Positions 1 to 8,132 are shown, counted from the first letter of the stretch. The stretch: 50,674 bases of DNA from Pirellulales bacterium (GCA_020846145.1 JADLEL010000205.1:1-50674); one strand, 5' to 3'. The notes: generated by a model from the letters alone, not told the origin. A program made the numbers and translations.

Positions 1-127
1 AAATGGGACTGTCCCCCTCGCGCCGCGGGAAGGGGACAGGTCCATGTTTTCGGCCTACCGTTCGTCCACAAAATACGTTTTCCCGCCGAAAAATGGACCA
101 GTCCCCGACCGTGGCGTGAACGCTTAC
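1..127 (-). repeat. MITE-like palindromic repeat, copy 1 (cut by window edge)
   Basis: The sequence carries the same blocks as the copies at 1419-1554 and 46103-46310. These are a GGGACTGTCCCC palindrome, the CGCGCCGCGGG spacer, a hairpin with arms GGCCTAC.. and CCGCCGAAA, and the terminal repeat GTGAACGCTTAC at 116-127. It is in reverse orientation relative to the 46103 copy. The other end lies beyond position 1, so its full length and target duplication cannot be seen. Together with the 1419 copy it brackets the formaldehyde dehydrogenase gene in the same orientation. Confidence 0.8.
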
Positions 128-183
128 GAAAAAAGAAAAAAAGGGGGAACATTCGATTTGATGAAAAAATCGGAATGTCCCCT
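128..183 (-). terminator. intrinsic terminator of fdhA
   Basis: Read on the minus strand just after the fdhA stop, AAATCGGAATGTCCCC (167-182 on the plus strand) pairs with GGGGAACATTCGATTT (144-159), with single-base bulges. It is followed by a T-rich run (TTTTTTTCTTTTTT, plus strand 129-142). A GC-rich stem with a long U-tract 5 bases after a stop codon is the classical rho-independent layout. Confidence 0.75.
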
Positions 184-187
184 ATTC

Positions 188-1384
188 CTAAGTCGATTGG
201 CCGATGGCATGGTGCGGATCGAGGACGAATTTTCGCGCCGCCCCCTTGTCGAAGTCCTGGTAACCTTTCGGGGCATCGTCCAGGGAGATCACGGTCACGT
301 TAACCGCCTTCGCAATCTGGATTTTCTCGTACAAGATCGCCTGCATCAATCCGCGGTGGTAGCGCATCACCGGGCACTGGCCCGTGCAGAAGGTATGCGA
401 TTTGGCCCATCCCAAGCCGATGCGGATGCCCAACATGCCGATTTTGGCATTTTCATCGATGCCGCCCGGATCGCCGGTTACGTAAAGCCCCGGAATGCCG
501 AGGCCGCCGCCGGCGCGGGTTACCTCCATGAGCGCGTTGAGAACCGCGGCGGGCTGCTCGACCTTGGCGTCCCGGCCGTGACCGCGGGCCTCGAAGCCCA
601 CGCAATCGACGGCGCAATCCACCTCCGGCACGCCGAGTATTTGCTCGATCTGCTCGGCCAACGTCGCGCTATTCTTCAGGTCGATGACCTCGCAGCCGAA
701 ACTCTTCGCCTGCGCGAGCCGCTCGGGAATCATGTCGCCGACGATGACGCACGCCGCGCCGAGCAGGTGGCACGCGGCCGCGCACGCCAGGCCGACAGGC
801 CCCGCTCCCGCCACGTAAACGGTGGAGCCGGTCGTAACGCCGGCCGTTACGGCGCCGTGATATCCCGTCGGGAGAATGTCCGAGAGCAAGGTCAAGTCCT
901 TGATTTTGGCCATGGCCTGAGCCTTGTCCGGGAATTTCAACAAATTGAAGTCAGCATAGGGCACCATCACGTATTCGGCCTGGCCGCCCACCCAGCCGCC
1001 CATATCGACGTAGCCGTAGGCCGCGCCGGGCCGCGACGGATTGACGTTCAGGCAGATTCCCGTCTTGCCTTCCTTGCAATTCCGGCAGCGTCCGCAGGCG
1101 ATGTTGAACGGCACGGAGACGAGATCGCCGACCTCGAGGAATTCGACGTCGCGTCCTTTTTCGATGATCTCGCCCGTGATTTCATGGCCGAGGATCAGGT
1201 TGGGCGGAGCCGTGGTCCGCCCGCGCACCATGTGCTGATCGCTGCCGCAGATATTCGTGGAAACGATCTTCAATATAACGCCGTGCTCGCACTTGCGATT
1301 GCCCAGCGCGAGCTTGGGGAAGTCGATGGACTGCACCTCGACGACTCCCGGTTTTACGTACGCGACTCCTCGATTCGAAGCCAT
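188..1384 (-). CDS. fdhA: glutathione-independent formaldehyde dehydrogenase (zinc alcohol dehydrogenase family)
   Basis: A 398-residue medium-chain zinc dehydrogenase. The catalytic zinc site appears as C46 (NICGSDQH) with H67-E68 (LGHEITGE). The structural zinc loop has C97, C100, C103 and C111. The Rossmann motif is GAGPVG near residue 193. The long insert and the CGSDQHMVRGR signature match the Pseudomonas putida-type formaldehyde dehydrogenase, which oxidises formaldehyde to formate with tightly bound NAD and no glutathione; it can also dismutate aldehydes. The length fits the family (about 395-400). A weak AAAGGA lies upstream of the ATG. It is last in a minus-strand run behind two PhyH dioxygenases, but a repeat element now sits in between. 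The context suggests removal of formaldehyde made by oxidative demethylation. The family call is firm; the pathway is inference. Confidence 0.92.
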   Translation of the reverse strand: MASNRGVAYVKPGVVEVQSIDFPKLALGNRKCEHGVILKIVSTNICGSDQHMVRGRTTAPPNLILGHEITGEIIEKGRDVEFLEVGDLVSVPFNIACGRCRNCKEGKTGICLNVNPSRPGAAYGYVDMGGWVGGQAEYVMVPYADFNLLKFPDKAQAMAKIKDLTLLSDILPTGYHGAVTAGVTTGSTVYVAGAGPVGLACAAACHLLGAACVIVGDMIPERLAQAKSFGCEVIDLKNSATLAEQIEQILGVPEVDCAVDCVGFEARGHGRDAKVEQPAAVLNALMEVTRAGGGLGIPGLYVTGDPGGIDENAKIGMLGIRIGLGWAKSHTFCTGQCPVMRYHRGLMQAILYEKIQIAKAVNVTVISLDDAPKGYQDFDKGAARKFVLDPHHAIGQST

Positions 1385-1392
1385 GACACTTT

Positions 1393-1580
1393 TCCTTTTG
1401 TTTTTGTTATTGGAGATTGTATTCGTTCACAGGGGACTGTCCCCCTCGCGCCGCGGGAAGGGGACAGGTCCATGTTTTCGGCCTACCGTTTGTCCACAAA
1501 ATACGTTTTCCCGCCGAAATTGGACCAGTCCCCGACCGGGGCGTAAACGCTTACTCCTTTTGTTTTTGTTTTTGGATCTT
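1393..1580. repeat. 26-bp imperfect direct repeat flanking the element at 1419-1554
   Basis: Positions 1393-1418 and 1555-1580 match at 23 of 26 bases. Both begin TCCTTTTGTTTTTGTT, and each abuts one end of the repeat element exactly. This is the geometry of a target-site duplication made on insertion. The left copy contains the fdhA ribosome-binding region, and the right copy runs into the dioxygenase stop codon (1580-1582). Confidence 0.6.
1419..1554 (-). repeat. MITE-like palindromic repeat, copy 2 (short form)
   Basis: The ends are GTATTCGTTCAC (1419-1430) and GTAAACGCTTAC (1543-1554), imperfect inverted repeats of each other and of the family consensus GTAAGCGTTCAC. Inside are the palindrome GGGGACTGTCCCC, the CGCGCCGCGGG spacer, and the GGCCTAC...CCGCCGAAA hairpin. 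Compared with the full copy at 46103, one hairpin module has collapsed to its palindrome. It lies between the 3' end of a PhyH gene and the start of fdhA. Confidence 0.82.
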
Positions 1581-2515
1581 CAACAGATCATCCCGTGTTT
1601 TCCCGCGGGACCATGTCCCGGCGGATTTTCGCCGATCCAACGCTCGTCCACCGGTTCCGAGGCGAGTTGGTAGCGCGTGTCGCTCGAAAGGCGGAGGCTG
1701 CGGCTGTGATTGTCGGAACTGGCGTGCATCGTGTACATGCCGAAGAGGAGCACGTCGCCGGCGCGGTAATCGGCCGTAAGCCACCGCAAACCATAGGATT
1801 CGCGCAGCGCGAGGGCGTCCTCGGCGAATTTCCCGCCGTTGACGCGGACTTTCCACTGCCGATCGCCGGAATCGAGGTCCGTGGATTCCTCCCGATTCAC
1901 GCAATAAGTATCCACATCGAGCTCGCCGTAAGTGCTTTTCACGTCTTCGAGGCGATGCGATCCTTCGAGGATCATCAGGCCGCCCTTTTCCTTGGGCACG
2001 TCTTCCAGCGGGGTCCACGAGGTGAATAATTGCTTCGTGCCCCGGCCCATGAACACGATGTCGTAATGCGGGCGCGTGGCGTCGGTGACGCCGGGCAGTT
2101 TGGCCCTCAGCCAGACGAAATCGAAATGCAAAACCGGCCCCCCGAGGAACCGCTCGTAGAACGCCATCATCGGCCCCTGGAACGCGATCTTCTGCAACGG
2201 TTGGTTGCCTGCCGCAAGCTGCGGGATGAATCCATCCTTGAGGTCCGGTGCGGGAATCGCTTCGGCGATGGGATAAGCGGGATCCAGGTATCCCGCCGCG
2301 GACATCCGCCGCAGGGTTTCGTCCCGCGCAGCGAGAACGTCGGACCGATCCAGAAGTCCCGGCAGAAACAGGTATCCGTCCTCGTCGATGCGCGCCTTCA
2401 GCGCCGTGGGATCGCGGACGATATCCGCGGAGACGCGCAACTCGCCGAACGCGGTCGGCGAGAGGTCCATCTTTTTTCCAAGATAAGTCGGCTCCGGCGC
2501 GAGTTCTATCTTCAT
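1580..2515 (-). CDS. phytanoyl-CoA dioxygenase (PhyH) family Fe(II)/2-oxoglutarate oxygenase
   Basis: A 311-residue PhyH-type double-stranded beta-helix oxygenase. The iron ligands appear as H150-x-D152 (RPHYDIVF) and a distal H264 (YTMHASSDN), with R275 downstream as the likely 2-oxoglutarate salt-bridge residue. The family motif EGSH is at 184-187. Members couple decarboxylation of 2-oxoglutarate to hydroxylation of varied small molecules; the substrate cannot be read from the sequence. A good GGAGG sits 5 bases before the ATG. It is 38 bases downstream of a second PhyH gene and shares only the fold with it, so the two probably act on different positions or substrates. Formaldehyde dehydrogenase next in line fits hydroxylation of a methyl group that leaves as formaldehyde (inference). 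Confidence 0.88.
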   Translation of the reverse strand: MKIELAPEPTYLGKKMDLSPTAFGELRVSADIVRDPTALKARIDEDGYLFLPGLLDRSDVLAARDETLRRMSAAGYLDPAYPIAEAIPAPDLKDGFIPQLAAGNQPLQKIAFQGPMMAFYERFLGGPVLHFDFVWLRAKLPGVTDATRPHYDIVFMGRGTKQLFTSWTPLEDVPKEKGGLMILEGSHRLEDVKSTYGELDVDTYCVNREESTDLDSGDRQWKVRVNGGKFAEDALALRESYGLRWLTADYRAGDVLLFGMYTMHASSDNHSRSLRLSSDTRYQLASEPVDERWIGENPPGHGPAGKHGMIC

Positions 2516-2553
2516 GGAAGCCTCCGAAAGACGATGTCGAAAAATAATCCGCG

Positions 2554-3615
2554 CTAACCGGCGACTCCGATCTCGTCGAGCACGGCTTTCGCCGCCTTCG
2601 CATCCTGGGAAGCCGGATTGCTGAGCAACACCCGCCGCAGCGCAAGGATCCCTCGTTTATCCCGTTTCCGCGCTAACTCCAAGGCCTCGGAAAAACCCTT
2701 TTCGATGTAGCCCATGTCGCGGGGGACGGCGCGGTGTTTCGCCTTCAGCCAGTAGTATTTCAGATCGTCGGTTTTCCAGTCGGCATAGACCTCTTCCCAG
2801 GAAAGCGGCGTTACGTCCGCCATGTGCGGCTCGAGCATGTGCTGGGCGATATCGTCTCCCTCCCCCTCGTAACGATTGTCGAGCGAGATCCGCAGGCGAT
2901 CCTCCGTGCGGTTGGGCATTGCCTTGTGAATGGTCAGCGCGGGAAAGAACAGCGTATCGCCCAATTCGAAGTTCGTCGTATGCCACGGCACGTTCAACTC
3001 CGGAAATTCCCGCACGATTTCCTCGACCCGAATGACGAGTCCGCCCGCGCCCAGCGAGAAATGATGGTCCAACACCTTCCGGGTTTTGTGGGAGCCGGGG
3101 AGGACCGCCAGCGGACCGAGTTCGATCGGGCAATCGCCCACCGGCGCCCAGCAGGTCAAGGCGTCGTAAGTTCCCTGATAGTGGACGAAGTCCTGATGCG
3201 TCGGCGTCGTATGCTCGGTGAATTTCGGGAACCAGAGCCGCGCTTTTTTCCCCGGCAAGGCGAGGGCCGGCCGGCCCATGATGCGCTCGGCCAGCGCCGT
3301 CAATTCGGGTTCGTGCGGCAGCCGATGGAAAGATTCGAGCCGGTACATCCGATGGTAAACCGCGTTGTATTCCAAGTCGCCTTCCGTGCATCGTTTGGCG
3401 GGATCGGCGATCCCGTCCATCGGATTCGTCCCCGCGACCAGCCATCCGCAGTCGTAAAAGATGCGCGTCATGTCGCTTCGCAGGGCGCGCAGCTTGTCGG
3501 GATTTTGCAACTTCTTGAAAAAGAGATACCCTTCGTCCGCCAGGCGGCGTCGGAGTTCCTCGGCGTCGTCCCGACAGTCGTTGGATACTCGGAACTCGCT
3601 CCAATGCTCTTGCAT
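2554..3615 (-). CDS. phytanoyl-CoA dioxygenase (PhyH) family oxygenase, first gene of the run
   Basis: A 353-residue protein with the PhyH iron site H140-x-D142 (PTHQDFVHYQG), the distal H230 (LTIHKAMPN) and R240/R242 for 2-oxoglutarate. The LPGSH motif is at 172-176. About 90 residues follow the core and end in a helical tail. GGAGG is well placed before the ATG (minus-strand AGGAGGACGAC). It is the promoter-proximal gene of the run PhyH-PhyH-[repeat]-fdhA and diverges from the fucose-isomerase-like gene at 3970. Iron and 2-oxoglutarate dependence is firm from the residues; the substrate is unknown. Confidence 0.88.
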   Translation of the reverse strand: MQEHWSEFRVSNDCRDDAEELRRRLADEGYLFFKKLQNPDKLRALRSDMTRIFYDCGWLVAGTNPMDGIADPAKRCTEGDLEYNAVYHRMYRLESFHRLPHEPELTALAERIMGRPALALPGKKARLWFPKFTEHTTPTHQDFVHYQGTYDALTCWAPVGDCPIELGPLAVLPGSHKTRKVLDHHFSLGAGGLVIRVEEIVREFPELNVPWHTTNFELGDTLFFPALTIHKAMPNRTEDRLRISLDNRYEGEGDDIAQHMLEPHMADVTPLSWEEVYADWKTDDLKYYWLKAKHRAVPRDMGYIEKGFSEALELARKRDKRGILALRRVLLSNPASQDAKAAKAVLDEIGVAG

Positions 3616-3634
3616 GTCGTCCTCCTAGCTGTAG

Positions 3635-3655
3635 GAGAGGTAATTCACCTATCTC
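3635..3655. promoter_or_regulatory. operator-like near-palindrome
   Basis: The sequence GAGAGGTaattcACCTATCTC has inverted arms with one or two mismatches around a 5-base centre. It lies 20-40 bases upstream of the PhyH start codon. It could be a repressor site; no regulator gene is in the window to pair with it. Confidence 0.3.
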
Positions 3656-3898
3656 GAAAGTTCCGGCAACTTTCCCACGAGTTTATTTTTCCGCTTACAC
3701 CGCTCCAAGCGCTTGCCTAATCTTTCGATGGAAGAGTGAAAAGGTCAAGAGTCTCGATAATCTCGAATCGCTCCGAAATTCCGAAACCGATTTTGAGGCC
3801 CGGCAACGAATCTCGCGGCGCGCTTGCGTTATACCCTAAAATCACGGGCCTCCCGATGGCCGGCCTCGGGGGCATTCTTTTTTAATCTTCGATAGCAC

Positions 3899-3926
3899 TT
3901 GACAGTTCGGCGACAATGAAAATAAT
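3899..3926 (+). promoter_or_regulatory. sigma70-type promoter of the fucose-isomerase-like gene
   Basis: A perfect -35 TTGACA (3899-3904) and a 5-of-6 -10 AATAAT (3921-3926) are separated by 16 bases. Transcription would start near 3933. That argues for the start codon at 3970 and against the upstream in-frame ATG at 3916, which falls inside the promoter spacer. Confidence 0.65.
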
Positions 3927-3969
3927 CTTCTTGCATCCGATAAACTATCGAACCATCCGAGGAGGAATG

Positions 3970-5409
3970 ATGAAAAAGACGACTTTGGGGGTGATCGTGG
4001 GGAACCGCGACGTTTTTCCGATCGAACTGGCGAAGCGGGGAAGGACGGAAATACTCGCCAAACTGCATGAAGCCGAGATCGACGCCGTGATCGTCTCGGA
4101 AAAAGACACCCCCGACGGCGTCGTCTCGGGTTGGCGGGACGCCGAGGTCTGCGCCCGGCTTTTCCGGCAAAACAGCGGCAAAATCGACGGCATCCTCGTT
4201 ACCCTGCCCAATTTCGGCGACGAGCGGGCAATCGCCGACTCGATCAAGCTCTCCGGCCTTAACGTCCCGGTTTACGTCCAAGCCTACCCGGACAAAGTGG
4301 AGGAATTCTCTTTGCAGCATCGGCGGGACAGTTTTTGCGGCAAGCTCTCGGCATGCAACAACCTCAAACAGTACGGGATTCCTTATTCGATCGGGAAGGA
4401 TCACGTTCTCTCCCCCCATTCGCCGCAGTTCGACCGGGAACTTGACTGGTTTGCCGGGGTCTGCCGCGTGGTGCGCGGCCTGCGCGTCGCGCGGATCGGC
4501 AGCCTGGGGGAAAGGACCACGCCCTTCAAGACCGTCCGCTACAGCGAAAAGCTGCTCGAAAGGAGCGGCATCAGCGTCGAGACCAAGAGCATGGTCGAGA
4601 CCGTCGATGAGATCAACGCGCTGGCGGATACCGACGAAAAAGTCCAAGCCAAGCTGAAAAAGATCGGCGGATATTTGCCGGCGCACGACGACGTGCCCGC
4701 CCAGTCGCTCTTGACCACGGCGAAGCTCGGCGTCGTGTTGGACCAATGGATCGAAGAGCACCGGATCAACGCCTACGCCATTCAGTGCTGGTCGGCCATG
4801 CAGAACGCGCTGAAAATCTTCCCCTGCACGATCATGAGCATGATGAGCAACGAATTGCTCCCTTCGGCTTGCGAAGTCGATGTGATGGGCGCGCTGGGCA
4901 TGTACGCCATGCAACTTGCCGGCGGGGGCCCCTCCGCACTGTTCGATTGGAACAATAACTACGGGGAAGACCCCGACAAACTCGTCGTTTTCCATTGCAG
5001 CAACACGGCGATCTCCTTCATGAAGTCGGCGAAGACCGGCACCAACGCGATGGCTCTCAAGGGGAACCCCTACTGCAACTGTTTTTGCACGCTGCACGGC
5101 GCGCTCAAGCCGGGCACGGTCGGCTTCGCCCGGCTCTCGACCGACGACGACCGCGGAAGAATCGTCGGCTGCGTCGGCGAGGGGGAGGTTACCGACGATC
5201 CGTTGGACACCTTCGGCACCACCGGCGTGGTGAAAATCCCCAATCTCGCGAAACTCCTGCATTTCCTTACGGCCAACGGCTTCGAGCACCACGTCGCCAT
5301 GAACTACACCCCGCGCACCGAAGTTCTCTACGAGGCTTTCACCAAATACCTGGGCTGGAAAATTTACCGCCATAACGGCGAAGATCGAAGTTTGTTCGAG
5401 AATTGGTAG
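3970..5409 (+). CDS. L-fucose/L-arabinose isomerase family protein
   Basis: A 479-residue protein of the fucose/arabinose isomerase superfamily. It has the N-terminal segment with LPNFGDERAIAD, the central CWSAMQ..FPCTIMSMM region, the SACEVDVMGAL stretch (E and D as candidate metal ligands), and a late FHCSN segment with a conserved His. Classical members interconvert aldose and ketose sugars with Mn2+; this one is shorter than FucI (about 590) and matches the shorter fucose-isomerase-like group, so the exact sugar is open. The start is set by GAGGAGG (3959-3965) and by the promoter at 3899-3926; an ATG three bases upstream at 3967 is the alternative. It is transcribed away from the PhyH genes, which suggests a sugar-related role for the whole cluster. 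Confidence 0.8.
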   Translation: MKKTTLGVIVGNRDVFPIELAKRGRTEILAKLHEAEIDAVIVSEKDTPDGVVSGWRDAEVCARLFRQNSGKIDGILVTLPNFGDERAIADSIKLSGLNVPVYVQAYPDKVEEFSLQHRRDSFCGKLSACNNLKQYGIPYSIGKDHVLSPHSPQFDRELDWFAGVCRVVRGLRVARIGSLGERTTPFKTVRYSEKLLERSGISVETKSMVETVDEINALADTDEKVQAKLKKIGGYLPAHDDVPAQSLLTTAKLGVVLDQWIEEHRINAYAIQCWSAMQNALKIFPCTIMSMMSNELLPSACEVDVMGALGMYAMQLAGGGPSALFDWNNNYGEDPDKLVVFHCSNTAISFMKSAKTGTNAMALKGNPYCNCFCTLHGALKPGTVGFARLSTDDDRGRIVGCVGEGEVTDDPLDTFGTTGVVKIPNLAKLLHFLTANGFEHHVAMNYTPRTEVLYEAFTKYLGWKIYRHNGEDRSLFENW

Positions 5410-5589
5410 GTTAGGCAGTTAGCGACTGTTTTCGAACGGGTGTGGCTCTACCGCAGGAGGCAAGGGGAAAAACCTACAAGCAAGATACGCCATCAACAAC
5501 CGCTTGGGCTTTCGCCCACCGATTAGATCGCTGTCGCCCGCTAATTTTGGTTTAGATGAACGAGCACTCCTATCCGAAAGGAGAACTTG

Positions 5590-6585
5590 ATGATGCTAAG
5601 GCTATTGGAAATGGTTAGCGTTGGGGGGTTCGTGATTGTTTATGCGGCCTTGAGCCTAGCCGCTCAAGATGGCCCGCAAGTGAACGACGGCAAGACGCAC
5701 GTCAACGTTAGAGACACCCGGGGGGGTTTCACGGGTCCCGATGTTCCTTCGCTTGCTCCGTTGCTGGGCGACTACGTCAATGTCGGCGTCTGTACGCCAC
5801 AGAAGCGAACCGACGTTGCCCGATTGCTCGTCGTGTTAAAAGAGATGGGCGCACGGGACTACATGCACCTGGTTTGGCGGGAGAAAGAATTTCCGTCCGC
5901 GTGGAAGGATTTCCAACTCATGGCCCTTGCGTTCCAGAAGGCGAATATCGGCTTGTGGCTGTACCTGACGCCGCCTTCGGAAGGCGTCCCCGATCCCTTT
6001 GGGGGCGACTACGTGCGCTGGGCCGTCGAGTGCGCGAACGTGGCGAAGCAGTATCCGGTCGTGAAGGGCATCTGCATCGACGACTTCAACGGGAACGTCA
6101 AGAAGTTCACTCCTTCCTACTGCAAGCAGATGATGCTGCAAGCCCACAAGACGGCCCCGTTTTTGTCTCTCTTGGTGGTGTGCTATTTCGGATACGAGAA
6201 AACGATCGCGCCGCATGTCGAGGCTGGAGCCATCGACGGCGTGATCTTCCCCTATTTCTACCCTCACAAAAACTTGTCGGACACGACGAACCTTCAGCCT
6301 CAGATCGAGAGCTACCGCAAGTGGCTGGACCAGCACACCAGAGAAGGCGGACTGAGCGGCAAGATGCCCCTGGTGGTCATGGTCTATGCGCTGAAGCACT
6401 CTCAGTCGCGCGACGAACCTACCCCCAACTATGTCAAGACGTGCCTGAAAATCGGATTGGAAACCACGCGCAGCGGCCTGACGGACGGGGTCGTCACCTA
6501 TTGCTTGCCCAAAGACAAGCCATCCTTCGTGAAAGGCGTCACAGAGGTCTATCAGGAGTGGGAAACGCAGAAGAAACAGCGATGA
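5590..6585 (+). CDS. secreted protein of unknown function, possibly TIM-barrel
   Basis: A 331-residue protein with an N-terminal hydrophobic signal-like segment (about residues 9-25, ending ALSLAAQ). The start follows AAAGGAG at 5577-5583. The body alternates strand-like and helical stretches: YMHLVWREKEFPS, IGLWLYLTPP, GICIDDFNGN, LLVVCYFGY, DGVIFPYFYP, MPLVVMVYAL. The pattern of hydrophobic strands ending in acidic or aromatic residues is like a glycosidase-type TIM barrel. IDDFN and the E/D positions could be catalytic, but no family signature is recognised with confidence. It stands alone, with 180 bases to the isomerase-like gene. A role in extracellular or periplasmic polysaccharide handling is only a guess. 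Confidence 0.72.
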   Translation: MMLRLLEMVSVGGFVIVYAALSLAAQDGPQVNDGKTHVNVRDTRGGFTGPDVPSLAPLLGDYVNVGVCTPQKRTDVARLLVVLKEMGARDYMHLVWREKEFPSAWKDFQLMALAFQKANIGLWLYLTPPSEGVPDPFGGDYVRWAVECANVAKQYPVVKGICIDDFNGNVKKFTPSYCKQMMLQAHKTAPFLSLLVVCYFGYEKTIAPHVEAGAIDGVIFPYFYPHKNLSDTTNLQPQIESYRKWLDQHTREGGLSGKMPLVVMVYALKHSQSRDEPTPNYVKTCLKIGLETTRSGLTDGVVTYCLPKDKPSFVKGVTEVYQEWETQKKQR

Positions 6586-6816
6586 GAAGTCAACCGGTTG
6601 TTAGCGCGATCGGGTAATCGAGGCGAAATCCGGGGAGAAATCCTGACCGCCTTATCTTGAGTTTCAGCCCGCGCGACCGACCAGCGTCTCCCAACACTCC
6701 AATCATGCCTCGTCTCCGAGCGGTCGTTCCGCGCCGACATATCCCCGCAATGCTTTCATTTCTGTTTCATTCAACAAACTACCTATCGCTCAAAGACGGC
6801 TCTTTCCCGCCGAAAC

Positions 6817-7395
6817 TCAGGATCTCGCCGCTTTCCAGGCCTTTTCCAGTAAATCGGCCACGTGGAGTTCGACGGCCCATTTTTGGAGGTAGGCGCGGTC
6901 GAGGATTTCGCCTTGGGCCTTCATCACGCCCAGGACATCGGTCCACTGGCGTTCGGAGATTTCGTCGCCCAGGCGATACCATTCGAGTTTGCTGAGGATC
7001 GTGTCCTCGGGCGAAGCGATGAAAAAGAGCCGCGGGGAATCTTCCAAGATCGCCCGGGAAAGCTTTCGAGCGAAAGGGAGACGGCTGTAGGGGGAACTCT
7101 TGGCGGCGAAAACATCCACCTTGAACATGGTTGCGAGATGGATCAAATTGAAGCAAGTCCGTCCTCTCACGGCATCGGTGATCGTATCGACATTGAGATA
7201 ATACTCCTTGCCCAGAATTTCCGCCAAGGGAGAGACGTGTTCGAACTTCAGGTCGGCGATGAGATCGGCATTGACGGTGCCGCGGACCATGCCGTGGGCG
7301 GAACTCGCCACGGAACCGCCGATATAATACGGCGCCCCCAGCATTTCGAGAGCATCCATGACGGGCGAAATGGCGACGATAACGTCAGGAATCAT
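6817..7395 (-). CDS. nucleotidyltransferase-like protein, likely toxin of a two-gene module
   Basis: A 192-residue protein with the nucleotidyltransferase-fold start: a helix followed by YYIGGSVASSAHGMVRGTVNADLIADL, where the GGS motif and the (T)xDxD-like NADLIAD segment are seen. It continues with KVDVFAAKSSPYSR and PEDTILSKLEWYRLG, typical of small minimal-nucleotidyltransferase (AbiEii/DUF6036-like) proteins. The start at 7395 overlaps the stop of the upstream 84-residue gene (ATGATTCCTGA), so translation is probably coupled; an upstream in-frame extension lies inside the partner gene. Such pairs often act as toxin-antitoxin or phage-defence modules; activity here is inferred. The first acidic residue of the motif is Asn rather than Asp, so catalytic competence is uncertain. 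Confidence 0.78.
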   Translation of the reverse strand: MIPDVIVAISPVMDALEMLGAPYYIGGSVASSAHGMVRGTVNADLIADLKFEHVSPLAEILGKEYYLNVDTITDAVRGRTCFNLIHLATMFKVDVFAAKSSPYSRLPFARKLSRAILEDSPRLFFIASPEDTILSKLEWYRLGDEISERQWTDVLGVMKAQGEILDRAYLQKWAVELHVADLLEKAWKAARS

Positions 7396-7639
7396 GGGAA
7401 GCCTTTTCGAGATAATCGCGGACTTCCGCCGCCAAGCGTTTACCGTAATGGAGTTCGGCCCAGCGGAGTTCGATTTCACGTTCGTTCATGCCGGGATTCG
7501 CCTGAGCGATGCCTTGACGTGAAAGGTTTATTACGAATGACGTGAAGGACCGCATCAAAGAGATGCGTTTTGCCACGCTTGCTTTTCGGATCAGGTCAAG
7601 CTGCACTTTTTCGGCATCGGGATTGGTGTCGGTGAGCAT
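7385..7639 (-). CDS. small protein paired with the nucleotidyltransferase (antitoxin-like)
   Basis: An 84-residue, highly charged, mostly helical protein with no signal or membrane segment. The pattern of a helix rich in Arg/Lys (KASVAKRISLMRSF), then NLSRQGIAQANPGMNEREIELRWAEL and a C-terminal helix recalls small partner proteins found before DUF6036-like nucleotidyltransferases in cyanobacteria and planctomycetes. The last codons overlap the start of the nucleotidyltransferase gene. A GAGG about 10 bases before the ATG is acceptable. The role as antitoxin or regulator is inferred from gene order only. Confidence 0.7.
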   Translation of the reverse strand: MLTDTNPDAEKVQLDLIRKASVAKRISLMRSFTSFVINLSRQGIAQANPGMNEREIELRWAELHYGKRLAAEVRDYLEKASHDS

Positions 7640-8132
7640 GGAATGATCCTCGAAACATCGATTGACTTCTCTTTATTGTTGCGGAAGGGCGCGATCAGAA
7701 CAAGACAGGCCACTGCCTAAGAACCAGTCCAGTATCAAGACCGCGTTTTGTTCAATGCGGGCACGGTTTGGTTGGCGATTCTGCGAGGCGGGAGCCTCGC
7801 GGACATTGCGTTCCCAGGCGGGAGCCTGGGAACGAGAAAAAAATCCCGTCCGGCAAGCGGGACCTACGTTAGGGGGCTTACGACCATTCGGGGGGTGTTC
7901 ATGGGGACATCTTTCCCCTTTTCTTTATCCTATACTACCTTATCTACCAGTTTTCATCGTGGTAGTATTGTTACTATCTTGTTACAGAATCTGGACTTAA
8001 CGACGGATAAGATGGAAAAATAAAAAAACCATTTCCCATCTCCATTCGTCTGGGTTATAGAAAAGGGTGGGTGCAGGTAATTTCTGTGTGAAAATTGCGT
8101 TCCGCACGGTCCTTGTAAAAAGGAATCTACTT
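7640..8132. other. intergenic region upstream of the giant-protein operon
   Basis: This 493-base gap has no credible gene. It holds two GGGA-loop palindromes (7783-7800 and 7809-7834), then a more AT-rich stretch from about 7915. That stretch has an 8-base inverted pair, ATACTACC and GGTAGTAT (about 7932-7970), and the ribosome site of the next gene. The promoter of the giant-protein operon must lie here, but no good -35/-10 pair stands out. Confidence 0.5.
7783..7834. repeat. two adjacent GGGA-loop palindromes (REP-like)
   Basis: GCGAGGC-ggga-GCCTCGC (7783-7800) and CGTTCCCAGGC-ggga-GCCTGGGAACG (7809-7834) are perfect hairpins with the same GGGA loop, 8 bases apart. The same loop style recurs at 48352-48438, and the GTTCCC arm recurs at 33737. 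Confidence 0.8.

Larger units (their letters stand above)
3616..3969. promoter_or_regulatory. divergent intergenic region between PhyH and fucose-isomerase-like genes
   Basis: This 354-base gap has no gene. It holds the promoter of the isomerase-like gene (3899-3926), a near-palindrome at 3635-3655 close to the PhyH start, and an inverted pair (GAGGCCCG near 3794, CGGGCCTC near 3846). A shared divergent control region for a small catabolic cluster is plausible. Confidence 0.5.

Noticed and set aside
44..1546. 500-codon plus-strand open frame across fdhA and two repeats
   Set aside because: It begins and ends in copies of the MITE-like repeat and is antisense to the well-supported fdhA.
3916..3969. 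Upstream ATG of the fucose-isomerase-like gene
   Set aside because: It lies within the promoter spacer (3899-3926) and has no ribosome site.
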